From: Holosporaceae bacterium
GTDB taxonomy: Bacteria; Pseudomonadota; Alphaproteobacteria; UBA3830
Reading direction: 5' to 3'
Length of the DNA: 37,111 nucleotides
Assembly (NCBI GenBank): GCA_031288225.1
Contig: JAITRU010000048.1
Span: 1 to 37,111 of the forward strand
In this document: one piece after another, positions 1 to 10,456 of the stretch
Numbering within the stretch: the first letter of the stretch is position 1
How the letters are laid out: each line of letters opens with the position of its first letter
The notes under the pieces: generated by a model
Told to the model about the DNA's origin: nothing
What the model saw: only the letters and a program-made list of their open reading frames with translations
Databases searched by the model: none
Translations under genes and position numbers: made by a program

Positions 1-139
1 GTAAACTTTTGACGTCCGGATACATTGCCTCTAACGATGAAATTACAGGCAATGACATACATAGCGAAAATAATACATACACAACAACCTTGTTACCATT
101 GCCAATGGTGACAAAAACATTTCCAATAATTTTTTTCAT
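1..139 (-). CDS. N-terminus of an unrecognised exported protein (cut by window edge)
   Basis: An open frame starts with ATG at 139 and runs off the left edge, giving 46 codons. It begins MKKIIGNVFV and has a hydrophobic stretch (VVVYVLFSLCMSLPVISS) ending in SLEA, which looks like a signal peptide with possible cleavage near residue 38. A GGAG ribosome-binding site lies 9 bases before the ATG, and a good promoter sits at 159-187. It lies downstream of rsmH on the same strand, where many bacteria carry ftsL. The sequence does not look like FtsL, which has a cytoplasmic tail and then one membrane helix, and it seems to have its own promoter. Function is unknown. Confidence 0.55.
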   Translation of the reverse strand, partial: MKKIIGNVFVTIGNGNKVVVYVLFSLCMSLPVISSLEAMYPDVKSL

Positions 140-486
140 AATTATTTGCTCCAAAATTTATATAACTAGTACTAATCCTACCGTCAACTGATCGTCATCT
201 GCTGATGTAGAGCATATCCTCCGAGGTTGCCGGGTATAAGCCGAAACGAATTTGGCCCAGCTATCCCGGAGATTGGTCATAAATCACCGAATATTTTGTT
301 GAATTTTAAGCATATTAACGTTGCTTAGCATAAAACTGCGCCAATGGTCTTAAAAATCAGGCGTTGAAAAATAATCAGCAAATATCACATCCGGCAATGG
401 AAAATTCCTCTAACGGCAAAGTAAGTGTAACAAAAGAAGAAATGAAAGTCAATTTTTTTGCAACATAAATATTCAAATAATAAAAA
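140..486. other. Intergenic region with a hairpin, no gene seen
   Basis: This gap lies between the rsmH stop and the left-edge gene. It holds the promoter at 159-187 and an imperfect hairpin at 230-269 (CCGGGTAT against ATCCCGG with one bulged base, and an inner GCC/GGC pair). I see no tRNA-like T-loop, no U-run terminator and no convincing open frame. It could be a leader, a decayed segment, or an unrecognised structured RNA. Confidence 0.4.
159..187 (-). promoter_or_regulatory. Sigma70-like promoter for the left-edge exported protein
   Basis: Read on the minus strand there is TTGACG (182-187), a 17-base spacer and TATATA (159-164). The expected transcription start falls near 151, almost at the GGAG ribosome-binding site of the gene starting at 139, so the leader would be very short. 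Seen by eye only. Confidence 0.45.
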
Positions 487-1365
487 TTATACCTTGCAAA
501 TTCCTCGAAGTTTAGCTGATCGGGATTTGGGATTTGCCAAAACCTCGGATCTAGATGGAATTAGTGGTTTTTTTGTCAGTAAACAAAAACGATGATCTGC
601 GCAATTTTTGTCATCACACAATTGCTTGAAGTGCGTTTTAATAATCCTATCCTCCAGGGAATGAAAACTAACGACGACAACTCTACCGCCCGGATTTAGC
701 AAAATTGGCAGCAAATCTAGAATTGCCTTCAATTCCACAAGTTCCTCATTGACACAAATCCTGATGGCCTGGAAAGTTTTTGTGGCAGGATCTGTGCGTC
801 CGGTTTTTTTTACACATATTCTGATAATATTGGCAAAATCCTCGGTGTTTTTTATTTTTTCTAAATTTTTTTTTATATTCTTAGCAATTTTTCTGGAAAA
901 ACGCTCTTCTCCATACTCATAAATTATGTCCGCCAGTTGCTGCTCAGAATATTCATGGATAATATCCATGGCACTTTTTCTGCACAGCCCCATTTCCATG
1001 CTGAGAGGACCGCTGTGTCGAAAGGAAAAACCACGAGATGGATCGTTCAGTTGAAAATTAGACACTCCCAAATCCAACACAATACCATCAAGCTTTGCAA
1101 TTGCGTAGTTCTTTAGAATTTGCTCAACGTCACTAAATTTTGCATGGGAAAATTTAAAATTATTTCCATATTTTTCCCGCAATTCATTTGCTGCACACAA
1201 CACCCGCTGGTCTCTATCACAGCCCACAACAGTGCATTTTGCCGATTCCAGGATACTGCGCGTGTACCCACCTCCACCGAAAGTTCCATCAAAGTATACA
1301 CCTCCGTTTCGGGGAGATAACATTTCCACAACCTCATCCAACAACACTGGCACGTGAGCTAACAT
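487..1365 (-). CDS. rsmH: 16S rRNA (cytosine(1402)-N(4))-methyltransferase RsmH
   Basis: This 292-residue protein has the normal length and motifs of RsmH (MraW), which N4-methylates C1402 of 16S rRNA in the ribosomal decoding centre using S-adenosylmethionine. The N-terminus (MLAHVPVLLDEVVEML), the SAM loop (DGTFGGGGYTR, near residues 26-36), LDLGVSNFQL and SFHSLEDRIIK are all family signatures. It starts with ATG 7 bases after the antiporter stop codon, so the two are probably co-transcribed. In most bacteria rsmH leads the mraZ-ftsL-ftsI division cluster. Here no mraZ precedes it and no ftsL or ftsI is recognisable after it, so the gene is detached from the dcw cluster. The protein looks intact. 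Confidence 0.95.
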   Translation of the reverse strand: MLAHVPVLLDEVVEMLSPRNGGVYFDGTFGGGGYTRSILESAKCTVVGCDRDQRVLCAANELREKYGNNFKFSHAKFSDVEQILKNYAIAKLDGIVLDLGVSNFQLNDPSRGFSFRHSGPLSMEMGLCRKSAMDIIHEYSEQQLADIIYEYGEERFSRKIAKNIKKNLEKIKNTEDFANIIRICVKKTGRTDPATKTFQAIRICVNEELVELKAILDLLPILLNPGGRVVVVSFHSLEDRIIKTHFKQLCDDKNCADHRFCLLTKKPLIPSRSEVLANPKSRSAKLRGICKV

Positions 1366-1372
1366 TCTTACC

Positions 1373-2683
1373 CTACAATAAACAAGAAATAACGAAAAAT
1401 ACCGGGAGCAAAATTACCGAGGACCACAGCATGTACATCATGAACGATGGTGGTCTTACGCCATAGTATACCGAAATGGACCTCACCATTAAATTTGGAG
1501 CATTGCCTATGTAAGTCAAGGCGCCCATGAAAACGGTGGCGATGGATATGGCCATCAGCAGATGGGATTTTACGGTCATTAGCTCCATCGCTTTGCCGGA
1601 CAACATATGGAAAAATATGAGGAAAGTCGGGGCATTATCCAATATTGAAGATAGGATTCCACTCGCCCAAAAACATCTGCTGGCAATAAATTGATCTCCA
1701 GCTGACATCCAGTCAAATATTGGCCCAAATTCTCCAGTAACTCCCCTATGCAGCATAAATATGATGGGCGTAACGGTTATGAAAATACCGGCAAAAAATT
1801 CTCCAACTTCTACCACAGGTCCGAAAAAAAAATGATTTTTTTTACGCAGTGTCGCAGGCGTAATTTTTAAAGAAATAAATGCAACAGCCAGCAGCAGAAT
1901 ATTCCTAACCATGGAATCATAATGAAATTTTTCTTCACATAGCATAAAAGTACCATCGAAGTTGCAATATATGGTTATCACTAATATGACTGCTACCAGG
2001 AGTAAGTTTCTGGATCCATTGATTACGAAATACGGAGCATCTTTCCTCGGGACATGCTCAGATGGAAATTTTTTAAACAAAATATAATCTATGGTAAAAA
2101 ATATAAAACATAGCAGAAGTAAAGTTCCAAGCAAGAATGGGTACAGATTTTTCAAAAACCAAAAAAAATCCACACCCTCCAAAAATCCTATAAATAGCGG
2201 AGGATCCCCCAGTGGAGTCGCTACTCCACCAATATTTGCCACGATAAATATGAAAAATACCACCAGATGAGATTGATACTTCCTTTCGGCATTTGCCCTG
2301 AGAAATGGACGAATCAGCAGAGTTGCCGCTCCGGTTGTTCCTATCCATCCGGCAATAATGCCACTGAAAAACAGAAAGCAAACATTGAACAGCGGCCCAT
2401 ATCCCCGAGGGAAATCCACAAATATCCCTCCCGATACAACATATAAGCTAAAAATAAGCACAAAAAACGGAACATAATGCGCTGTTATAGGCTCAAAAAC
2501 AGCTTCAAAAATTTTCCACGGCCCGAACACATAGCCAATGGCTATGAGATATAGCAACAACCAACCAGCTATTACATTACGCGCATTTCTATGCCAAAAA
2601 TCTTGGCACAGCAAGGGCAAAATCGATACCGAAATAATAATTCCAAAGAACGGTATGGACCATAATAGGCTAGAAAACTGCAT
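1373..2683 (-). CDS. Sodium:proton antiporter-like membrane protein (NhaD/CitMHS-type)
   Basis: This is a 436-residue, very hydrophobic protein with about eleven to twelve membrane segments along its whole length. The conserved-looking segment GGVATPLGDPPLFIGFLEG lies near the middle. It resembles the NIGG-TP-GDPP loop of the ion-transporter superfamily that includes NhaD-like antiporters and citrate/dicarboxylate carriers. A second polar loop (SSILDNAPTFLIFF) and a late ALTYIGNAPNLMV motif form the matching half-repeat of such carriers. It likely exchanges Na+ for H+ across the inner membrane, but substrate and direction cannot be read from sequence. It sits between dnaN and rsmH on the same strand. 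No strong ribosome-binding site precedes the chosen ATG. Confidence 0.75.
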   Translation of the reverse strand: MQFSSLLWSIPFFGIIISVSILPLLCQDFWHRNARNVIAGWLLLYLIAIGYVFGPWKIFEAVFEPITAHYVPFFVLIFSLYVVSGGIFVDFPRGYGPLFNVCFLFFSGIIAGWIGTTGAATLLIRPFLRANAERKYQSHLVVFFIFIVANIGGVATPLGDPPLFIGFLEGVDFFWFLKNLYPFLLGTLLLLCFIFFTIDYILFKKFPSEHVPRKDAPYFVINGSRNLLLVAVILVITIYCNFDGTFMLCEEKFHYDSMVRNILLLAVAFISLKITPATLRKKNHFFFGPVVEVGEFFAGIFITVTPIIFMLHRGVTGEFGPIFDWMSAGDQFIASRCFWASGILSSILDNAPTFLIFFHMLSGKAMELMTVKSHLLMAISIATVFMGALTYIGNAPNLMVRSISVYYGVRPPSFMMYMLWSSVILLPVFFVISCLL

Positions 2684-2763
2684 ATACCAACATCAATAAG
2701 TAAGTAACTTTAACATATCAACCTATCGCAGCAAGAAAGATTTTGTCTGGCATCAATACGATA

Positions 2764-3864
2764 CTAAATGCGCATCGGCATTATTACGAACAAACTCTCA
2801 GGTTCAGATTCATCCACAATTAAGATTGGAGCTAGAGAACCTTTTATGTACACCTTCAATATTTCTCCACCTAGGGCGCTGGCAACATCCATGAGGTAAT
2901 TGGCGTTGAAGCCAGCACTCCAGCTCTGACCGGAATAATCCAGCGCAATTTCACTTTTGGCACTGCCAAGCCTGTTGTTAGATACGTGAAAAAGCAAAAT
3001 GTTTTTATTCAGCTCAAGCTTAATTATTCGCAATTTATCATCGGACATTACCGAAAGGCGATCTATGATTTCCAAAAATTTCGCACGATTTACGATAAAA
3101 AAGTCCTGGGACATTTCAGGAATAACTTTCTTGTATTCGGGAAATTTTCCATCAATTAATTTGGATATCAAAATAGTATCGCCAATCTCAAATTGAACTT
3201 GGTTATTACTAAACGTCAGCGATACATCTCCGCCATGAACGTCCAACAATTTTTTCACTTCGAAAATGGTTTTCCTGGAGATAATAACTCCGGGAACATT
3301 ACCAGCAGGCGCATCGATATATGATGTCGACAATCTATGCCCATCTGTGGCAGCGGCCTTCAGCAACACATCTTCCCTATGAAAGTAGATGCCACTAAGA
3401 TTTAATCTGTTTTCCTCTGGAGATATGGCAAACCTCGTACGACTTATCAACTTGTTTAGGCGAAACGATGGAACGGTGAATTTTTCGGCGGCATCCAGAA
3501 TATTTATTTCCGGAAAATCGGCGTGATCCAACGCTGCAAGATCAAACCGGGACTTTTCGCTGCTGATCACGCAGCGATTTCCTTTATCCGACAAAGAAAA
3601 CTCCAGCGTAACATCATCCGGAGATTTTCTAATGATATCGTACAAAGTGACCGCCGGAACTGCTACAGTACCAAAGGTGCTTATCTCGGCTGGTACAATA
3701 TCCAGGAGCGAGTGATCCAGATCGGTGGCCTTGACGCGCAATCCAGAGTTGCAAAATTCCAGTAACACATGCGATAGAATTGGAACGACGGACTTTTTAT
3801 CAGCAATGCTAACCGTCCGCGTTAACGCCGGTAGTAGGTCCTTTTTGGCAACATTAGCTCTCAT
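2764..3864 (-). CDS. dnaN: DNA polymerase III subunit beta (sliding clamp)
   Basis: This 366-residue protein matches the length and three-fold domain structure of the beta clamp, the ring that holds DNA polymerase III on DNA. Recognisable segments are the N-terminal LTRTVSIADKKSVVPILSHV, the central LNLSGIYFHREDVLLKAAATDGHRL (shortened here as the ATDGHRL signature), and the C-terminal VIMPMRI, which matches the usual (V/I)MP(M/V)R(V/L/I) ending. GGAG lies 8 bases before the ATG. The gene follows the PBP1A gene and gyrB on the same strand. In the classical dnaA-dnaN-recF-gyrB block dnaN precedes recF and gyrB. Here the order is gyrB, PBP1A, dnaN, and no recF is seen. Confidence 0.95.
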   Translation of the reverse strand: MRANVAKKDLLPALTRTVSIADKKSVVPILSHVLLEFCNSGLRVKATDLDHSLLDIVPAEISTFGTVAVPAVTLYDIIRKSPDDVTLEFSLSDKGNRCVISSEKSRFDLAALDHADFPEINILDAAEKFTVPSFRLNKLISRTRFAISPEENRLNLSGIYFHREDVLLKAAATDGHRLSTSYIDAPAGNVPGVIISRKTIFEVKKLLDVHGGDVSLTFSNNQVQFEIGDTILISKLIDGKFPEYKKVIPEMSQDFFIVNRAKFLEIIDRLSVMSDDKLRIIKLELNKNILLFHVSNNRLGSAKSEIALDYSGQSWSAGFNANYLMDVASALGGEILKVYIKGSLAPILIVDESEPESLFVIMPMRI

Positions 3865-3927
3865 TTTTCATTCTCCACAATACCGAAACACAATGCATCC
3901 GCGCGAATATAATAGACTGAGTTTGTT

Positions 3928-5819
3928 TTATAATCCATCTAAAATTTCCTTTAGTCTTCGGTGCTTCCTGTTGGTTGGTTTTACTCTCTGATCAACAACG
4001 CTGTCATCTTTTTCACCGTAGCTGCTATTTTTATAGCCAAATGCCATCATCATGAATTCTCGCCACGTCATAGCCGGAAGAAAGCCACCTGTAACTTTCG
4101 GACTCATCGGAGTATTATCGTCATTACCAATCCAAATCCCAACCACAATTGGATTGATGAATCCGATGAAGCTGGCGTCACGACAATCATTGCTGGTGCC
4201 AGTTTTCCCATAGCACTGCAGCGTTGATATGTTAGCGTTACGGCCAGTTCCGCGCTGCATCTGGGCATGCATTATGGTTTTCATTTTTTCACAAGTACTT
4301 TTGGACATGACAATTACTCTCTTTTTGTGCTGTGCTTTGTAGAGAATCTTTCCCGTCGGAGTTCTGATATTCATGATGGAAAATGGAGCAACCTTTGAAC
4401 CATTGGCCATGGTGGCTCCGTAGCATGCGGTTATATCCAGCAAAGTTGTTCCACTAGCACCCAATGCTGAGGCAAGATTTTTGCTGATTTCCGTCGTAAT
4501 GCCCAACTGTTCTGCTTTTTCCACAACATAGTCCATGCCAATTTTTTGAGCAATTCTTACGGCGCTTGTGTTTACGGATTTTACGAATGCTTCCTGGAGG
4601 GTTATGCTCCCGTTGCTTTTATAGCCGTAATTTTTCGGTGACCAAGGACCAATGGAAAGCGGAGTATCCAGCACATGGTCATAGATGTCAATACCTTTTT
4701 CGAGTGCTGACAGATACACAAAATATTTGAAGGCGGAGCCAAAGGAACGCACTGCAAGTGCTCTATTATATTGGCTTACTCCGTAGCTATGGCCGCCGAC
4801 CATTGCCCTCACAGCACCGGTTTTGTCTATGACAACAAGAGCCATTTGGGTTGCTTTATTTTTAAAACCATGTTCGCTGATGATATTTTGTATGATGCCG
4901 ATGGCATTTTTCTGCAATCTTATATCCAGAGTTGTCCTTACAATTATGTCTTCGTATTCTGGTCCAATTAGGTCTTGTACCTGTTCCAGTGCCCAATCGG
5001 TAAAGTAGCGATTTTCATCTACGGGAACCTGTGCCTTGCCGAGTTTATCCTTCTGTAGAATCGCCTCCTTCATCTCATCCTCGCTGATGTATTTGGCATC
5101 TACCATGCACTGCAGTACTAATTCTGCCCGTTGATCTGCCTTGGTCGGATTATAAAACGGAGAATAGGTGGAAGGAGCTTTTAGAGTTCCCGCAAGTTTC
5201 GCCGCTTCATAGAGAGAAAGTTGCCTAGCCTTTTTTCCAAAATATCTGAGAGCTGCTGCATCTATGCCGTAGGCGCAGGCACCGAAATAAACTCGATTCA
5301 AATAAATGGAAAGTATTTGTTTTTTTGTAAATTTTCTCTCCAACCACAGAGCTAAAATAACTTCCTGTACCTTCCTTTTTATGGATTTGTTAGGAGAAAG
5401 GAAAAGGTTTTTCGCCAACTGTTGCGTTAAAGTAGATCCTCCCTGCACTATCCTGCGGTTCAGAATATTAGTGTACATTGCCCGGAAAATGCCCAACACA
5501 TCCACACCGCAATGTTCATAGAATCGATGATCCTCGATGGCTATGGCTGCCTTGCTAACATACAAAGGAAGTTCATCCACATTTACAATGTCCTTGAAGA
5601 GATCACCATAGGTAGCAATAATTTTGCCATCGTAGGATTCAAAAACTATACTTGCTCTACGTCCATTGGTCTCCAGGTTGTCCAAATCAGGCATATCATA
5701 AATGAAAAACAAAAAAACGAAGAACCCAACAATGGCTGACATAAGAAAAAAAGCTGCCAATTTATTGGTGAGACTGACTTTATGAGAAGTAAAACTCGGG
5801 TGCGATCTCCTGCGAGCCA

Positions 5820-5820
<1 letters not shown>
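3928..5820 (-). CDS. mrcA: Class A penicillin-binding protein 1A (glycosyltransferase/transpeptidase)
   Basis: This 630-residue bifunctional enzyme polymerises glycan strands and cross-links peptidoglycan in the periplasm. A basic cytoplasmic tail is followed by one membrane anchor (about residues 23-45). The glycosyltransferase domain carries EDHRFYEH and GGSTLTQQLAKNLFLS. The transpeptidase domain has the three catalytic motifs: SAFK (active-site Ser), SVN and KTGTS. The ATG at 5820 is preferred over the TTG one codon upstream. The gyrB stop overlaps it as TGATG, which suggests translational coupling. It is shorter than E. coli PBP1A (about 850 residues), as is common in alphaproteobacteria with reduced genomes. 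Lying between gyrB and dnaN is an unusual place for it. Confidence 0.93.
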
Positions 5821-8222
<2,402 letters not shown>

Positions 8223-8331
8223 CTAATCCTTTCAAAAATTTTGTCAACAGAAAGCATTGTAGCAAAATACGCGGGTAATACCAGAGAAAAATATACCAAC
8301 CACGGGGTCAACGAACTTCGTGGCACCGAGG

Positions 8332-8426
8332 TATAGATAAATTACTTTGAAAATGCGAATTTCGTGTAAACAGGTATAGAAACTGCAATGATTAACAGAA
8401 CGAACTTTCAAAGTAATTTATCTATA
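8332..8426. repeat. 95-bp palindromic intergenic element with perfect 21-bp arms
   Basis: The left arm (8332-8352) reads TATAGATAAATTACTTTGAA plus one A, and the right arm (8406-8426) is its exact reverse complement. About 53 bases lie between them, and similarity continues weakly inward (ATGCGAA against GTTCGTT). The element fills the gap between bioA and gyrB (8217-8513), where I see no gene. The arm core, CTTTGAAA after an ATA-rich start, recurs at 16459-16566 and 25901-26007. This suggests a dispersed small element (MITE-like or REP-like) rather than a simple terminator. No flanking target duplication was identified. Confidence 0.75.
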
Positions 8427-8513
8427 TCTTTCTCCATGGCTAATCTCCTCAAAATTTATCCGTATTTTAGCCTTTTCTTCTGCTTCAATACTTCTAATCC
8501 ATAATTCGCGCTA

Positions 8514-9749
8514 TTAGAGATATCTATTGATTACATTGTAGGTTTTTGCCATGTCATCTTTATTTACGCAGTAGGGAGGAAACAGATAAATTGTTTTCCC
8601 TAATGGACGCAGAAAAATTCCATTTTCCCATGCTTTGTCGATGATAAAATTAGCTCTATCTTCCGATTCAGCCTCAAAGGCCATTATAGTGCCAATCTTC
8701 CTCCTTTTGACGGCTTTGGGAACATCATGGGTTTCATGGAATTTCGTTATTTCTTCTACTTTGGAGATGGTTTCCCTTCTCTGGAGAATTTCCAGGGACT
8801 TACAGGCGGCAGCGCAGGCAATGGGATTTGCCGTATAGGAATGTCCATGCAAAAATGTTTTTCTTCTATCGTCGGATATGAAAGCATCGTAAATTTTTTC
8901 CGATGTTACTGTTAGCGCCAGCGGCAAAAAACCGCCACTGAGCCCCTTGGAGAGGCAAACGAAATCCGGCGTTATGTTTAAGTAGTTCATGGCAAACATT
9001 TTTCCGGTACGGTAGAAGCCGGTCATGATTTCATCGAAGATCACCAGAATGTCGTACTCCATCACTTTATTTACCACTTTTTCTAAAAATTCAGATCGGT
9101 AGAGCCTCATGCCAAAGGATCCCTGCACCAGGGGCTCCAATATGATGGCACAAACCTTATTTCCGATTTTTTCCAAGGTTTGCTCCAGATTATGAATTAT
9201 TTCACTTTCTTTTTTCTCCATTGATTCGGCTCCATCGTGGTACTCGGGAACATCCACCATGATGGTTTTGAAAAATAATGGAGAAAAAGTCGCATGATAT
9301 TTGGAATTTATGCCGGCGACACTCATGGCACCGAATGTGTCTCCGTAATAGCCTCCGCCAAGGGAAAGAAAAAGATCTCTATCAGTTTTTCCGATATTTT
9401 TGAAATACTGATAGGCCATTTTCAGCGCCACTTCCACCGCCGTTGAACCGTTGTCTGAAAAGAAATATCGACTCAATTTTTTCGGAATGATTTGCCCTAG
9501 GTTTTCTACCAATTTTTCCGCCGGATCGTGGGAAAATCTAGTAAAAATGACGTGCTCCAGAGTTTTTGCCTGGTTGCTGACAACCTCAGCTATTTCCGGA
9601 TGAGCGTGCCCATGTACATTAACGAACCAGCTGGAGATCATATCCAAATATCTGTTCCCGTTTTCGGAAATTAAGTACATTCCTTCGCCTCTGACTATTT
9701 TTACCGGTGGAGGAGTGATTTTTTCCTGAGTGAATGGTCTCCAAATCAT
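8514..9749 (-). CDS. bioA: Adenosylmethionine-8-amino-7-oxononanoate aminotransferase
   Basis: This 411-residue, PLP-dependent class III aminotransferase makes 7,8-diaminopelargonate (DAPA) from KAPA, using SAM as amino donor, in biotin synthesis. The N-terminal WRPFTQ and SSWFVNVHGHAHPEI are BioA signatures. GGYYGDTFG, the cofactor-binding Asp in FDEIMTGFYRTG (near residue 239) and the Schiff-base Lys in LSKGLSGG (Lys268) are present. The ATG at 9749 overlaps the bioD stop by four bases (ATGA), so the pair is a coupled operon. No other biotin gene (bioB, bioF, bioC, bioH) lies in the window, so the rest of the pathway must be elsewhere or absent. Other class III aminotransferases are excluded mainly by the bioD partner and the N-terminal motifs. 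Confidence 0.93.
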   Translation of the reverse strand: MIWRPFTQEKITPPPVKIVRGEGMYLISENGNRYLDMISSWFVNVHGHAHPEIAEVVSNQAKTLEHVIFTRFSHDPAEKLVENLGQIIPKKLSRYFFSDNGSTAVEVALKMAYQYFKNIGKTDRDLFLSLGGGYYGDTFGAMSVAGINSKYHATFSPLFFKTIMVDVPEYHDGAESMEKKESEIIHNLEQTLEKIGNKVCAIILEPLVQGSFGMRLYRSEFLEKVVNKVMEYDILVIFDEIMTGFYRTGKMFAMNYLNITPDFVCLSKGLSGGFLPLALTVTSEKIYDAFISDDRRKTFLHGHSYTANPIACAAACKSLEILQRRETISKVEEITKFHETHDVPKAVKRRKIGTIMAFEAESEDRANFIIDKAWENGIFLRPLGKTIYLFPPYCVNKDDMAKTYNVINRYL

Positions 9750-10357
9750 CGCAACAGCTCCAAAATCTCCGATGGTGGAAGAATGCTTTGTAAAAGTTTT
9801 CGCAGGTCATTGCTTCGGGGAATTACGGAAAGTATCTTTAGCCCAGAAAATTTTCGAATGGTCCGCTGCAGGCTATCTTCCATCTCTCCGTTTAGGACTA
9901 TTCCCAAGATCTCGATATTACGGATTTTTAAAATCTCGGCAGTCATTAGCAGATGATTAATCACGCCCAATTTCGATTGGGCAACTATCAGTGCCTTTGC
10001 GTGGTACATTTTTATCAGATCTGCCATGAAAAAATTTTCCCCGATGGGGACAAGCGCTCCACCGGCACCTTCTATGATGGTATTCTGCAAATTCCCGTTG
10101 AATAAATTCCGATCGATTTCTACATTTTCAAGTTTTGCTGCATCATAGGGAGATAGAGGCGCTTTCAACTTATACGCTTCGGGAATGATTTTTGTGTGCG
10201 GAGAAAGCTTTGCAACCATGTCACAGTCAGAATCTTCTCCCGTTTGAATTAGCTTCCAATAATCTGCGCTAGTATGCCAACAAAGCCACGCGGAAATCAG
10301 TGTTTTCCCTACGTTAGTATCTGTTCCAGTAACAAAAACGTTGGTGCTGTGTTTCAT
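9746..10357 (-). CDS. bioD: Dethiobiotin synthetase
   Basis: This 203-residue enzyme closes the ureido ring of dethiobiotin from DAPA, CO2 and ATP. The P-loop GTDTNVGKT lies at residues 11-19, and the IEGAGGALVPIGE motif of BioD is at about residues 105-117. The ATG at 10357 (MKHSTNVFVTG) is chosen over an earlier in-frame start because AAGG lies about 8 bases upstream and the family starts just before the P-loop strand. It is translationally coupled to bioA downstream. The gene is set apart from the preceding efflux operon by about 100 bases holding a stem-loop at 10409-10433. Length is slightly below the common 220-230 residues, but the key motifs are intact. Confidence 0.92.
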   Translation of the reverse strand: MKHSTNVFVTGTDTNVGKTLISAWLCWHTSADYWKLIQTGEDSDCDMVAKLSPHTKIIPEAYKLKAPLSPYDAAKLENVEIDRNLFNGNLQNTIIEGAGGALVPIGENFFMADLIKMYHAKALIVAQSKLGVINHLLMTAEILKIRNIEILGIVLNGEMEDSLQRTIRKFSGLKILSVIPRSNDLRKLLQSILPPSEILELLR

Positions 10358-10408
10358 CGAAATGCCTTTTCGTAAACTCAATTTCTAGGTCTACTGCTCC
10401 ATCTCTAA

Positions 10409-10433
10409 GATTTGCGATCTTGCATCGCTAATC
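10409..10433 (-). terminator. Stem-loop between the efflux operon and bioD
   Basis: GATT-A-GCGAT, a 5-base loop, and ATCGC-A-AATC form a ten-pair stem with one mismatch on the minus strand. It lies 24 bases beyond the outer-membrane-factor stop and about 52 bases before the bioD start. There is no U-run, so it may be a weak or factor-dependent terminator or an mRNA-stability element. Confidence 0.35.
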
Positions 10434-10456
10434 ACAACTTTAGCAAAACAAAACAG

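Noticed and set aside
230-269. Hairpin considered as a tRNA or SRP RNA
   Set aside because: No tRNA T-loop or acceptor pairing and no SRP tetraloop motif could be found.
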